A stretch of 64,000 bases of DNA from Actinokineospora sp. NBRC 105648 (GTDB lineage: Bacteria > Actinomycetota > Actinomycetes > Mycobacteriales > Pseudonocardiaceae): positions 358,675 to 422,674 of the forward strand of contig NZ_BSTR01000002.1 in the NCBI RefSeq assembly GCF_030269645.1, in the 5' to 3' direction. How positions within the stretch are numbered: the first letter of the stretch is position 1; each line of letters begins with the position of its first letter. Of the stretch, positions 43,958 through 54,972 are shown in pieces. Below the pieces are notes generated by a model. The model worked only from the letters and a program-made list of their open reading frames with translations, was not told the DNA's origin and did not search any database. A program made the translations under genes and the position numbers.

Positions 43958-46810
43958 GTGCGTACATCCGATCGATCATCCTTGCCACCGCGCGCTCTCG
44001 CGGCGGGCGCCACCGCGCTCGCGCTGGTGTTCGGCCTGGTCGCGCCCGCGCAGGCGGCACCGGTCGCCCAGCCGGTGTCGGCGCAGGACAACGCGGCGCG
44101 CCAGATCGCCGCGTTGCAGCGGTTCAAACAGGGGCAGGGCAAGGCTGAGTCCAAAGTAGACAGCAAGCTGGTGGTGGAGCAGCGGGTGCGCCGCGACCGC
44201 TCCGCCGCCGCCGCGACGCCCCGGCTGCAGACCGGGGTCGCGGTCTCGGCGGGTGGCACCGTCCTGGTGGACATCGCCGTGGACAAGGTCTCCGACGACC
44301 TGCTCGGCGCGCTCACCAAGGCGGGCGCGGGAATCCGCGCCGTGTCCACCCGGCTCGGCTCGGTGCGCGCCGAGGTCCCGCTCACCGCGGTGACCGGTCT
44401 GGCCGGGCGCGGCGACGTGCGCAAGATCGACGCCGCCCGCGGCGCGATCACCGCCACCGCCACACCGCGCGGACCCGGTGCGCCGCAGGCGAAGCCGGAG
44501 ACCAAGGAGCAGAAGCAGGCCCGGATCGAGGCCCAGGTGCGGGCCGCGGTCGAGGAGCGCGGCCGCTCCGCCGCCGTCACCAGCGAGGGCGACCGCGCGC
44601 ACAACGCCGACACCGCGCGCGCCGAGTACGGCGTGACCGGGGTCGGGGTCAAGCTCTGCGCCCTGTCCGACGGCGTCGACTCCCTCGCGGTCTCGCAGGC
44701 CGCGGGCGAGCTGCCCGCCGTCGACGTGCTGCCCACCCAGGAGGGTGAGGGCGACGAGGGCACCGCGATGCTCGAGATCCTGCACGACCTGGCCCCCGGC
44801 GCCGCGCTCGGCTTCGCCTCGGCCTTCAACGGCGAGGCCAGCTTCGCCGACAACATCCGCGCCCTGCGCACCGACCTGCACTGCGACGTCATCGTCGACG
44901 ACGTGCTCTACTTCGTCGAGTCGCCGTTCCAGGACGGGCTGATCGCCCAGGCGGTCAACGAGGTCACCGCCGCGGGCGCGCTGTACTTCAGCTCCGCGGG
45001 CAACGAGGGCAACACCGGCGACGGCACCAGCGGGCACTGGGAGGGCGACTTCGTCGACTCCGGCCGCATCGTCGGCAAGTTCGCGGGCACCGCGCACGAC
45101 TTCGACCCCTCGGCCACCACCCAGGTCTTCGAGCCGATCTCCCGGGACTCCTCGGCCCAGGTGCCGGTGACCCTGCACTGGTCGGACCCGCTGGGCGCCT
45201 CGGCCAACGACTACGACCTCTACCTGTTCGACGGCGCGGGCAACGTGGTCACCTTCAGCCAGGACGTGCAGGACGGCGGGCAGGACCCGTACGAGATCCT
45301 GCAGACCCCGCTGTTCGGCGGGACCGGCCTGCGGCTGGCCGTGGTGAAGTTCTACGGCCAGAACCGCTACCTGTCGCTCTCCGCGCTGCGCAGCCGGTTC
45401 GAGGACTCCAGCGACGGGCTCAAGGCGTTCAGCACCCCGGGCGTGACCGTCGGGCACTCGGCCGCCCGCAAGGCGTTCAGCGTCGCCGCCGCCCCGGCCG
45501 CGGCCGCGCTGCCGTTCGACCTCGAACCCGGTGACCCGGCCAACCCGGCTGGCCCGTTCCCGGGCGCGTTCGGCCCCGGCACCAAGATCGAGCGGTTCTC
45601 CTCCGACGGTCCCCGCCGGGTCTTCTACGAGGCCGACGGCAGGCCGATCACCCCGGGCAACGTCGGCGCCACCGGCGGCGAGGTCCGGCACAAGCCCGAC
45701 ATCACCGCCGCCGACGGCGTGCACACCAGCGTCCCCGGTTTCGCGCCGTTCTACGGCACCTCGGCCGCCGCGCCGCACGCCGCCGCCATCGCGGGCCTCG
45801 TGCTCTCCGGCAACCCCGGCATCGACCCCGCCGAGGTCCGCGAGGCACTGGTGAACACCGCGGTCGACCTCGGCCCCGCGGGCCACGACGGCCGCACCGG
45901 CGCGGGCGTGGTCCTCGCCGACCGGGTGCTCGCCTACACCGGCGCCAGCCCGCAGCCCCGGGTGCTCGCCCAGACCCCAACCGTCGTGCCGAACGACAGC
46001 GGCACCCTGCTCGACCCGGGCGACACCGCCACGGTGACCCTGCCGGTGACCAACACCGGCGACGCCGACGCGGTGTCCACCAGCGTCGTGCTCACCTCGC
46101 CCACCGCCAACGTGGTGATCACGCCGCGCTCGCAGTCCTACGGCACCGTCCAGAAGGGACAGACCGTCAGCCGGACCTTCACGCTCAAGGTCCCGCTGAG
46201 CCACCCGGTGGGCACCCCGGTCGTGCTCGACGCCCGGGTGACCTTCGCCGCGGCGGCCTCGCCGACGCACGCGTCGTTCCCGGTCCCGGTGGGCAGGCCC
46301 TCGCCGGTGGTCCAGGACTTCGCCTACGCGGGCGCGCCGGTCGCGGTGCCGGACAACAACCCGCTCGGCGCCTCGGTCACCATCCCGGTCAGCGGGGTCG
46401 GCCGGGCCTCGAAGGTCACCGTCTCCTTCGACGGCTCGACGTGCAGCACCGCCACCGGTGCCACCACGGTGGGCGTGGACCACACGTTCGTGGGTGACCT
46501 GGTCGCCACGGTGACCGCGCCGGGCGGGGCCACCGCCACGGTGCTCAGCCGCAACGGCGGCAGCGGCAACAACTTCTGCCAGGTGGTCTTCGACGACGCG
46601 GCCACCGCGTCGATCACCTCGGTGAGCTCGGCCAACGCGCCGTTCACCGGCACCTGGCGGCCGGTCGGGGCGCTGTCGGCCTTCGGCGCGGTCGTCGCCG
46701 ACGGCGACTGGAAGGTCAAGCTCGTCGACGCCGCGGGCGGTGACACCGGCTCGATCCGGGCGGTGTCCCTGCACGTCAACGGGTACCTGATCCCGCCTCC
46801 CGGGAACTGA
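43958..46810 (+). CDS. Secreted sedolisin-like serine protease with P-domain
   Basis: 950 residues from GTG 43958 (GGGGGAGG just upstream). Signal peptide to about residue 33, a prodomain to about 210, then the protease. The subtilase His motif is replaced: GEGDEGTAMLEILHDLAPGA places E267 where HGT is expected, with D314/D315 (VIVDDVLYF) and S602 (GTSAAAPHAA). This is the Glu-Asp-Ser set of S53-like enzymes. A CARDB-like region (about 690-780) and a C-terminal P/Homo-B-type domain follow. Exported protease. Confidence 0.88.
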   Translation: MRTSDRSSLPPRALAAGATALALVFGLVAPAQAAPVAQPVSAQDNAARQIAALQRFKQGQGKAESKVDSKLVVEQRVRRDRSAAAATPRLQTGVAVSAGGTVLVDIAVDKVSDDLLGALTKAGAGIRAVSTRLGSVRAEVPLTAVTGLAGRGDVRKIDAARGAITATATPRGPGAPQAKPETKEQKQARIEAQVRAAVEERGRSAAVTSEGDRAHNADTARAEYGVTGVGVKLCALSDGVDSLAVSQAAGELPAVDVLPTQEGEGDEGTAMLEILHDLAPGAALGFASAFNGEASFADNIRALRTDLHCDVIVDDVLYFVESPFQDGLIAQAVNEVTAAGALYFSSAGNEGNTGDGTSGHWEGDFVDSGRIVGKFAGTAHDFDPSATTQVFEPISRDSSAQVPVTLHWSDPLGASANDYDLYLFDGAGNVVTFSQDVQDGGQDPYEILQTPLFGGTGLRLAVVKFYGQNRYLSLSALRSRFEDSSDGLKAFSTPGVTVGHSAARKAFSVAAAPAAAALPFDLEPGDPANPAGPFPGAFGPGTKIERFSSDGPRRVFYEADGRPITPGNVGATGGEVRHKPDITAADGVHTSVPGFAPFYGTSAAAPHAAAIAGLVLSGNPGIDPAEVREALVNTAVDLGPAGHDGRTGAGVVLADRVLAYTGASPQPRVLAQTPTVVPNDSGTLLDPGDTATVTLPVTNTGDADAVSTSVVLTSPTANVVITPRSQSYGTVQKGQTVSRTFTLKVPLSHPVGTPVVLDARVTFAAAASPTHASFPVPVGRPSPVVQDFAYAGAPVAVPDNNPLGASVTIPVSGVGRASKVTVSFDGSTCSTATGATTVGVDHTFVGDLVATVTAPGGATATVLSRNGGSGNNFCQVVFDDAATASITSVSSANAPFTGTWRPVGALSAFGAVVADGDWKVKLVDAAGGDTGSIRAVSLHVNGYLIPPPGN

Positions 46811-46816
46811 TCGGAC

Positions 46817-46850
46817 ACGGCCGTCCGGCGCTCGCGCGCCGGGCGGCCGT
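46817..46850 (+). terminator. Terminator after the sedolisin-like protease
   Basis: Arms 46817-46830 (ACGGCCGTCCGGCG) and 46837-46850 pair 13 of 14 around a 6-nt loop, 6 bp after the stop. Confidence 0.7.
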
Positions 46851-46861
46851 ACCGTTCCCGC

Positions 46862-47524
46862 GTGGGCGAGAACACGGGGAAGGCCCGGGTGGTCGAGGTC
46901 CCGGCCGAACGCGTGCCGGGCTGGTTCGACCGCTTCGCCGACCGACACAGCGGTGTCGTGCGCACGGCTCTCACCCCGGACCAGGTCGTGGTCACCGCGA
47001 CCGACGGCGCCACCGCCACCGTGTCGGTGCCGTTCCCGCCGCTGGACGTCGAACCGGGGGAGCGGTCCGGGCTGGACGTGCGGGTGCTCGTCGCGCACCT
47101 GGCCATCCCACGGCGGGTCGGCCTGATCCTGGTGCGGCTCGGCGGCCACAGCGTCGGCGTGGCCGCGGCCGGGAAGGTCGTGCGCTCCCGCACCGACCGC
47201 CACCACGTGCACGGCCGCAGCGCGGCGGGCGGCTGGTCGCAGCAGCGCTTCGCCCGACGCCGCGACGGCCAGGCGCGCCAGGCCCTGGCGGCGGCCGCCG
47301 ACGACGTCGCCGAGGTGCTCGGTCCGCTGGTCGGCGAGCTGGACGCGGTTGTCCTCGGCGGCGACCGCCACGCCCTGGACACCCTGCGCGCCGACCGGCG
47401 GCTGGCGCCGGTCCTCGCGCTCGCCCGGGCCCGAGTGCTCGACGTGCCCGAGCCGCGCCGGACGGTGCTGGACGAGGCCGCCGAGCGGGCGTTCGCGGTC
47501 GAGATCGCGGTGCTGGATCCCTGA
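46862..47524 (+). CDS. VLRF1-type (actinobacterial) peptidyl-tRNA hydrolase
   Basis: 220 residues, GTG 46862. An eRF1-domain-2-like fold with GGWSQQRFARRRDGQ in the loop that carries the catalytic Gln in VLRF1/Vms1 proteins. It would release nascent chains from stalled ribosomes. AAADDVAEVLGPLVGELDAVVLGGDR forms the C-terminal Rossmann-like part. The assignment rests on the motif; no ribosome-rescue partner is adjacent. Confidence 0.8.
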   Translation: MGENTGKARVVEVPAERVPGWFDRFADRHSGVVRTALTPDQVVVTATDGATATVSVPFPPLDVEPGERSGLDVRVLVAHLAIPRRVGLILVRLGGHSVGVAAAGKVVRSRTDRHHVHGRSAAGGWSQQRFARRRDGQARQALAAAADDVAEVLGPLVGELDAVVLGGDRHALDTLRADRRLAPVLALARARVLDVPEPRRTVLDEAAERAFAVEIAVLDP

Positions 47525-47573
47525 ACAGCGCGTTCACAGGTCATCCACAGGTGGGAAGCGGACACTCGGGCAC

Positions 47574-48248
47574 ATGACCGACACACCCCGGCCCGACGAG
47601 ACCCCGCGGGCCACGCAACCGCTGCCGTCGAGCCACGACGCTCCCACCCAGCACCCGGGCACCCCCGCCGCGGGCAACCCCACCGCAGCCACCCCCACAG
47701 CAGTCACTCCCCCTGGGGGCAACCCCGCCGCTGGGAATCCCACCGCCGCCGGTGACCCGTACGCCACCGCCCCGAGCACCGGTGCGGCCACCCCGCACAC
47801 GGGCGACCCCGCTGCCCCGCCCCACGCCGGTGGGCCGCCCGTCGGCCCGCCGCCGGTGCCCCCGCAGGTCCCCGCGCAGCCCGGCCCACCTCGGCCGCGC
47901 CGCACGGTGAGCCTGCTGGTGGCGAGCCTGGTGGCGGCGGGTCTGCTGATCGTCGGCGGTGTCGCGGGCTTCGCCATCGGCCACTCGAACCACGGTGGGC
48001 CGGGCCACGCCCGCTACGACCAGGGCCGCGGCGGCCAGCCGGGCGGCCCCGGCGTGCGCGGTCGGGTGGACCAGCGCGGCCCCGGCGACCGCCAGGGCGA
48101 CCGCGGCCCCCGCCGCGGCGACCAGGGCAACCAGCGCGGCGGACCGGGCAACCAGCCGAACCCGCCCAATCCCCCCAACCAGCAGAACCCCCAGCCGAGC
48201 ACGTCGGGCTCCACGACCCAGGCCCCGCCCACCAGCTCGACCGGCTGA
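47574..48248 (+). CDS. P/A/T-rich single-pass membrane protein
   Basis: 224 residues. Residues 1-108 are Pro/Ala/Thr/Gly-rich and disordered (cytoplasmic), one TM helix spans about 111-134 (LLVASLVAAGLLIVGGVAG), and the exterior tail is Gly/Arg/Asp/Gln/Asn/Pro repeats. No domain. Common as actinobacterial envelope proteins; function unknown. Confidence 0.6.
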   Translation: MTDTPRPDETPRATQPLPSSHDAPTQHPGTPAAGNPTAATPTAVTPPGGNPAAGNPTAAGDPYATAPSTGAATPHTGDPAAPPHAGGPPVGPPPVPPQVPAQPGPPRPRRTVSLLVASLVAAGLLIVGGVAGFAIGHSNHGGPGHARYDQGRGGQPGGPGVRGRVDQRGPGDRQGDRGPRRGDQGNQRGGPGNQPNPPNPPNQQNPQPSTSGSTTQAPPTSSTG

Positions 48249-48271
48249 CCCGACCAGGTCGGTCTCGACCC

Positions 48272-48305
48272 ACCCGGCCGCGGTCCACCTGGACCGCGGC
48301 CGGGT
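48272..48305. terminator. Terminator after the P/A/T-rich protein
   Basis: 16-bp perfect arms ACCCGGCCGCGGTCCA (48272-48287) and complement (48290-48305) with a 2-nt centre, 24 bp past the stop. Long enough to act on both convergent genes. Confidence 0.75.
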
Positions 48306-48408
48306 CCAGGTCACGGCTCGACCAGCAGCGAGCTGCGACGGGCAGGGGAGTGATCGGCGGGCGGGTGATCCTGTGGCGCGTGTCCTTCGGCTGTGACCCG
48401 CCCGCGGG

Positions 48409-49179
48409 TCAGCCCAGGGTGCCGGTGGCCAGCAGGCCGCCGTCCACCCGCACGGTCTCCCCGGTGATCCAGGCCGCCCGGTCCGAGGCCAGGAACGCCA
48501 CCAGCTCCGCGACGTCCTGCGGCGTGCCCAGCCGCTTCATCGGGTAGGCGGCCGCGGCCTCGTCCTCGCGGTCGGTGTAGAGCGCCTCGGCGAACTTGGT
48601 CTTCACCACCGCGGGCGCCACCGCGTTCACCCGCACCCGCGGCCCCAGCTGCCAGGCCAGCTCCTCGGTCAGCCGGATCAGCGCCGCCTTGCTCGCCCCG
48701 TACGCCGCGATCACCCCGGTCGACCGCAGCCCGGCCACCGAGGCGATGTTGATCACAGCGCCGCCGTGCTCGGCCAGCCACGCCCGGTGGGCCAGCTGCA
48801 CGAAGCCCAGCGCCGCCACCACGTTGGTGTCGAAGGTCTTGCGCACCGCGTCCAGGTCGGCGTCGACCAGCGGGCCGTAGACCGGGTTGATCCCGGTGTT
48901 GTTGACCAGCACGTCCAGCCCGCCCAGCTCGGCGACCGCGCGGCCGACGACCTCGGCCCGGTCCTCGTCGCGGCCGGTGTTGCCCGCCACCGGCAGCACC
49001 CGGGCGTCCGGCACGGCGGCCCGGATCCCCTCGGCCGCGGCGTCGAGCAGGTACTGCTTGCGCGAGGAGATGGCGACCGCCGCGCCGCGGCGGGCCAGCT
49101 CGGTGGCGATGGCCAGGCCGATGCCCCGGCTGGCGCCGGTGACGAGGGCGGTCTTCCCGGCGAACTCGGCTGCTGTCAT
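48409..49179 (-). CDS. Short-chain dehydrogenase/reductase (FabG-like)
   Basis: 256 residues. Cofactor motif TGASRGIGLA near 14-23, NNTGI near 90, and catalytic Ser-Tyr-Lys in INIASVAGLRS / AAYGASKAALI. PGG-like tail VRVDGGLLATG. It reduces a carbonyl with NAD(P)H; FabG-type but not in a fatty-acid operon, so the substrate is unknown. Convergent with the membrane-protein gene across a terminator. Confidence 0.9.
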   Translation of the reverse strand: MTAAEFAGKTALVTGASRGIGLAIATELARRGAAVAISSRKQYLLDAAAEGIRAAVPDARVLPVAGNTGRDEDRAEVVGRAVAELGGLDVLVNNTGINPVYGPLVDADLDAVRKTFDTNVVAALGFVQLAHRAWLAEHGGAVINIASVAGLRSTGVIAAYGASKAALIRLTEELAWQLGPRVRVNAVAPAVVKTKFAEALYTDREDEAAAAYPMKRLGTPQDVAELVAFLASDRAAWITGETVRVDGGLLATGTLG

Positions 49180-49244
49180 GCCGGGACTCTAGCTAAGCGG
49201 CCGCTTAGTTTCGAGTGCGGCGAATCCCGGTGGCGCGGCGCCGG

Positions 49245-49353
49245 TAGACTTACCGGCGTGGTCCTCATCGACTGATGTGCAGGCGGGCTCGCGAGTCACG
49301 GCGCGCGAGCGGATGACCCCTGCCCATGACCACGCCACTTACGGAGCCTCCAC

Positions 49354-49370
<17 letters not shown>
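49245..49370 (+). promoter_or_regulatory. Candidate leader/attenuator of the ABC-F gene
   Basis: TAGACT (49245-49250) lies 7 bp before a GTG (49258), a leaderless arrangement for a 5-codon frame, MVLID, ending at 49275. A hairpin follows (GCTCGCG 49287-49293 with CGCGAGC 49304-49310). A second small frame, 14 codons from ATG 49326, ends at 49370 and overlaps the ABC-F TTG start. Short frames plus a hairpin ahead of an ABC-F gene suggest ribosome-mediated attenuation. Confidence 0.4.
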
Positions 49371-50982
<1,612 letters not shown>

Positions 50983-51168
50983 AAATCGCCGTTTTGCTGG
51001 GATCTTGTATTCGAAGATCACGCTGAGTCCCGAGACCCGCATCGGCAGTGAGCGAAGGTCTTCCAGACCTTTTCCTCATCTCGTCTGGCATTTCGCGCGC
51101 CCGTGTTCGATCATTGCGGCGGTAGGGGCCATCCGTGGCCCCGCCACTCGCGATGGAAGGCGGACAAC

Positions 51169-51378
51169 GTGGCTGACCTCAAGAAAGGCGCGCGGATCAC
51201 CGGTGCCACGCGCGACAAGCTTGCCACTGACTTGAAGAAGAAGTACGAGAAGGGCGCCAGCATCCGGGCGCTCGCGGAAAGCACCGGCCGTTCCTATGGA
51301 TTCGTTCACAGAGTCCTGTCGGAGTCCGGTGTGACCTTGCGTGGACGAGGCGGCGCCACGCGCACCAAGAAGAAGTAG
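51169..51378 (+). CDS. Small HTH protein beside ABC-F (Rv1473A-like)
   Basis: 69 residues from GTG 51169 (GGAAGG 8 nt upstream). Basic and compact: KLATDLKKKYEKGASIRALA, then an HTH TGRSYGFVHRVLSESGV and an RGRGGATR tail. Strongly conserved in actinobacteria as a helix-turn-helix protein; DNA binding is likely, target unknown. The ABC-F gene is 186 bp upstream. Confidence 0.85.
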   Translation: MADLKKGARITGATRDKLATDLKKKYEKGASIRALAESTGRSYGFVHRVLSESGVTLRGRGGATRTKKK

Positions 51379-51402
51379 GCGGCCACCGGCCACCGCACTG
51401 GT

Positions 51403-52674
51403 TCAGGCCGGGCGGGGTCCGTCCGGCGGGTCGTCCACACGGGACTCCGTGCCCCCTGTGGACTCCCCGGTTCCCACCTGGACCCGCTCGGCCGAGGCGA
51501 AGGCGATCGCGGCGCCCACCAGCACGACGGGGTACACCAGGTACCCCCACCGGGTCGCCGGGGCGAGCACGATCGCCGCGCCCAGCCCGATCGCGGTGCG
51601 CGCCATGGCCTCCGCCGCCGTGCGCGGCGGTCGCAGCACGACCCAGGCGGCCACGGCGGTGGCCGCCAGTCCCAACAGGACCATGGCCGCGGTGTGCCCG
51701 AGCGGGCCCAGGCCTGCCAGCAGGTGGCCGGGCAGTGGGCTCGACGCGGGCGAGGACGCCCGGCCGAGACCGACCGGGAACTTCAGCACGTGCTCGACGA
51801 ACGCGCCCGGGTCGACCAGCAGCACCGGGAGCACGATCAGCGCGCCCACGCCCAGCAGCGCGGCCAGGAACCCGGCCAGCGCGCGGGATCCGCGCGCGGC
51901 CAGCACGCCCACCGCGAGCACGGCGGCCGCGGGCAGCGCGGTCAGCTTCATGGTCACCAGCACCGCGCACAGCGCCCCGGTCCACACCGGACTCGCGCGG
52001 TAGGCCAACGCTCCCGCGAGGACAGTCAGCGCGACCACCGCGACGTCGTCGCCCGCCACCGCGAGGGTGAGCGCGGTCAGCGGGCTGACCACCACCAGGT
52101 GCGCGGCCCGCACCGGGACCGCGGGTTTGCCCAACACCCGCCAGGCCAGCGCCAATGCGGCGACCGAGACGACCAGGAACGCCACCCGGGCGTCGGTCAG
52201 CGGGTGGTCGCCGAAGATCGCGCGCGGGAAGCCGAAGACCGTCATCGACGGCCCGTACGGGGTGTAGTCGTCCGGGTGCGGCGCGCGGGCGAGGCTGTCG
52301 AGGTCCAGGTACGGCGTCCCGTCGGCGAACAGCGCGCGGGCCGACCGCTCGATCACCCACACCTCGGGCTGCGCCGGGAACGACCACGGCCACGGCCCCC
52401 AGGTGAACGACGGCGCCCGGCGGAACGCCAGGTACAGCAGGGGCGCCGCGGTCGCCCCGACGGCCGAGACCCACACCGGCGTCCAGCGCGAGCCCGCGCC
52501 GGTGAGCAGGACGCGCGCGGTCAGGCCCAAGCCGGCCAGGTACGCCGGACCGGCGAAGTTGCCCCAGACCCGGTAGCCGTAGAACTCCGAGGCGAACGCG
52601 GTGACCAGCGCGAAGACCGCCGCCACGGCGTAGACGACGAGGTCGAGCCGGAGCCGTGCGGTGTCCCGCTGCAT
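51403..52674 (-). CDS. GT-C type membrane glycosyltransferase (DUF2029-like)
   Basis: 423 residues from ATG 52674 with GGGAGGAC upstream; the open frame continues to 53100 only as an antisense artefact. About ten TM helices, an early extracytoplasmic loop with an acidic patch (DLDSLARAPHPDDYTPYGPS), and a typical polyprenyl-mannose GT-C plan. Sugar donor and acceptor unknown; probably envelope glycan or lipoglycan extension. Confidence 0.78.
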   Translation of the reverse strand: MQRDTARLRLDLVVYAVAAVFALVTAFASEFYGYRVWGNFAGPAYLAGLGLTARVLLTGAGSRWTPVWVSAVGATAAPLLYLAFRRAPSFTWGPWPWSFPAQPEVWVIERSARALFADGTPYLDLDSLARAPHPDDYTPYGPSMTVFGFPRAIFGDHPLTDARVAFLVVSVAALALAWRVLGKPAVPVRAAHLVVVSPLTALTLAVAGDDVAVVALTVLAGALAYRASPVWTGALCAVLVTMKLTALPAAAVLAVGVLAARGSRALAGFLAALLGVGALIVLPVLLVDPGAFVEHVLKFPVGLGRASSPASSPLPGHLLAGLGPLGHTAAMVLLGLAATAVAAWVVLRPPRTAAEAMARTAIGLGAAIVLAPATRWGYLVYPVVLVGAAIAFASAERVQVGTGESTGGTESRVDDPPDGPRPA

Positions 52675-52786
52675 TCCCAAAGTCCTCCCCGTCGCCCCGC
52701 GGCAGGCTACCGAGACCCGGCGTGCGGGAAGCTTCAAGGGTGTCCACGGCGTTGCACTGGAGTTGGCACGACAGCAGGGGGAGCGG

Positions 52787-54646
52787 ATGGACAGTCCTCG
52801 CAGGCTGATGGCGGGCGCGATGAAGGCGGCGGACGCGCCGAAGGGCCTTCGCAAGGGAACGGTGCGGCGGGTCTTCCAGTTCAGCGCGCGGCACCGGGGC
52901 AGGTTGGTCCTGTTCCTGGCGCTGACCGTGGTCTCGGCGGTCCTCGGGGTGACCTCGCCGCTGCTCGCGGGCCGGGTGGTCGACGCGATCGTCAACCGTG
53001 ACCAGGTCGCGGTGGTCGTCTGGCTGGCCGTGGCCATCGCCGGCCTGGCGGTGGTCGGCGCGATCCTGGGCGTGGCCGAGCGGTGGCAGTCCGCCCGCAT
53101 CGGCGAGGGCCTGATCTACGACCTGCGCCGCGCGGTCTTCGAGCACGTCCAGCGGATGCCGGTGGCGTTCTTCACCCGCACGAGAACCGGTGCCCTGGTC
53201 AGCAGGCTCAACAACGATGTGATCGGGGCGCAGCGGACGTTCACCTCGGTGCTGTCCGGGCTGGTCACCAACGTGATCCAGTTGGTGCTCTCGCTGGCGG
53301 TGATGCTGACCCTGTCCTGGCAGGTGACCGTGCTGGCGCTGGTGCTGCTGCCGGTGTTCGTGCTGCCGGCGCGGCGGGTGGGCAGGCGGATGGCCGACCT
53401 GCAGCGCGAGGCCGCCGGGCTCTCGGCCTCGATGACCACGCAGATGACCGAGCGGTTCTCCGCGCCCGGGGCGACGCTGGTGAAGCTGTTCGGGCGGCCC
53501 GGTGCCGAGGCCGAGGAGTTCGGCGCGCGAGCGGGCCGGGTGCGCGACATCGGCGTGCGCACCGCGATGGCCACCCGGTGGTTCATGACCAGCCTGCAGT
53601 TGGTGTCGGCGCTGGCGCAGGCGCTGGTCTACGGGCTCGGCGGGTACCTGGCGCTCACCGGGCGGCTCGCCCCGGGCACGGTGGTGGCCCTGGCGCTGCT
53701 GCTGACCCGGCTGTACACGCCGCTGACCGCGCTGGCCAACGTGCGGGTGGACGTGATGACCGCGCTGGTGTCGTTCGAGCGGGTCTTCGAGGTGCTGGAC
53801 CTGCCGCCGATGATCACCGAGAAGGTGCCGGGGCGGACGGTGCCCGAGGGGCCGGTGTCGGTGGAGTTCGACGGCGTGCGCTTCGGCTACCCGGCTGCGG
53901 AGAAGGTGTCGTTGGCCTCGCTGGAGGACGTCGCGGTGCTCGACCAGCGCGGTGGCGTCGAGGTGCTGCACGGGGTGTCGTTCGTGGCCGAGCCGGGCCG
54001 GATGGTGGCCCTGGTCGGGTCCTCGGGCGCGGGCAAGTCGACCATCGCGGGCCTGGTGCCCCGGCTCTACGACGTCGACGCGGGCGCGGTCCGGCTGTCC
54101 GGTGTGGACGTCCGCGACCTGTCGTTCGACGCGCTGCGCGACACGGTGGGGGTGGTGACCCAGGACGGGCACCTGTTCCACGACACGATCCGGGCGAACC
54201 TGGCCTACGCCCGCCCGGCCGCGACCGACGAGGAGATCACCACCGCGCTGGCCGGGGCCCGGCTGACGGCCCTGGTCGCGAGCCTGCCGGACGGTCTGGA
54301 CACCGTGGTGGGGGAGCGGGGTTACCGGCTCTCCGGCGGTGAGCGGCAGCGGTTGACCATCGCCCGGCTGCTGCTCGCGCAGCCGCGGGTGGTGATCTTG
54401 GACGAGGCCACCGCGCACCTGGACTCCGAGTCCGAGGCGGCGGTGCAAGAGGCTCTCGCGCACGCGTTGGCGGGGCGCACCGCGCTGGTGATCGCCCACC
54501 GGCTCTCCACCATCCGGGCGGCCGACCAGATCCTGGTGGTCGAGGCGGGCGAGGTCGTCGAGCGCGGTACGCACGACGCCCTGCTGGCCGCGGGTGGCCG
54601 GTACGCCGAGCTCTACCACACGCAGTTCGCCCACGCGGCGGCCTGA
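52787..54646 (+). CDS. ABC-type exporter (fused TMD-NBD)
   Basis: 619 residues from ATG 52787 (AGGGGGAGCGG upstream); codons before it have no RBS. Six TM helices in residues 40-330, then an ATPase with Walker A GSSGAGKSTIAG, Q-loop VTQDGHLF, signature LSGGERQRLTIARLLL, Walker B VVILDEATAHLD and switch His in AHRLST. Works as a homodimer or with a partner half not present here. The gene is intact; the decayed zone begins right after it. Confidence 0.9.
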   Translation: MDSPRRLMAGAMKAADAPKGLRKGTVRRVFQFSARHRGRLVLFLALTVVSAVLGVTSPLLAGRVVDAIVNRDQVAVVVWLAVAIAGLAVVGAILGVAERWQSARIGEGLIYDLRRAVFEHVQRMPVAFFTRTRTGALVSRLNNDVIGAQRTFTSVLSGLVTNVIQLVLSLAVMLTLSWQVTVLALVLLPVFVLPARRVGRRMADLQREAAGLSASMTTQMTERFSAPGATLVKLFGRPGAEAEEFGARAGRVRDIGVRTAMATRWFMTSLQLVSALAQALVYGLGGYLALTGRLAPGTVVALALLLTRLYTPLTALANVRVDVMTALVSFERVFEVLDLPPMITEKVPGRTVPEGPVSVEFDGVRFGYPAAEKVSLASLEDVAVLDQRGGVEVLHGVSFVAEPGRMVALVGSSGAGKSTIAGLVPRLYDVDAGAVRLSGVDVRDLSFDALRDTVGVVTQDGHLFHDTIRANLAYARPAATDEEITTALAGARLTALVASLPDGLDTVVGERGYRLSGGERQRLTIARLLLAQPRVVILDEATAHLDSESEAAVQEALAHALAGRTALVIAHRLSTIRAADQILVVEAGEVVERGTHDALLAAGGRYAELYHTQFAHAAA

Positions 54647-54652
54647 TCGCGG

Positions 54653-54972
54653 TCCTCTGGTCAGGCGCAGGACTTCGAGTTCGCGGGTGGTGAGCGGGCA
54701 GTTGTCCTCGGTCAGTGCGCTGGTGGCGATCTCCGAGTCGACGTAGCGGCCGCCGGCGTGTACGTCGCGTAGGATTGAGGCGAGTCGGGAGGCGGGCGTG
54801 GTCTTGGGCACGAAGCCGCGTACCCCCGCGGCCAGGGCGCGTTTGAGGACGCCGGGGCGGGCGTGTCGGGTCACCAGTACCACCGGGGTTCCTGGGCCGA
54901 TGGCCGCGGCGGCCGCGACGCCGTCCCGCCGGGGCATCTCCAGGTCCAGCACCGCGATGGCGCCGTGCGGCA
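54653..54972 (-). pseudogene. Response-regulator fragment (NarL/FixJ type)
   Basis: Reverse-strand translation gives the middle of a receiver domain: AIAVLDLEMPRRDGVAAAA (phospho-Asp region), TPVVLVTRHARPGVLKRALAA, GVRGFVPKTTPASRL, then the linker and the first residues of the LuxR HTH (LTTRELEVLRL). The N-terminal ~50 residues and most of the HTH are missing; the frame then runs into the 3' end of the ABC exporter. A remnant, not a functional regulator. Confidence 0.8.
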
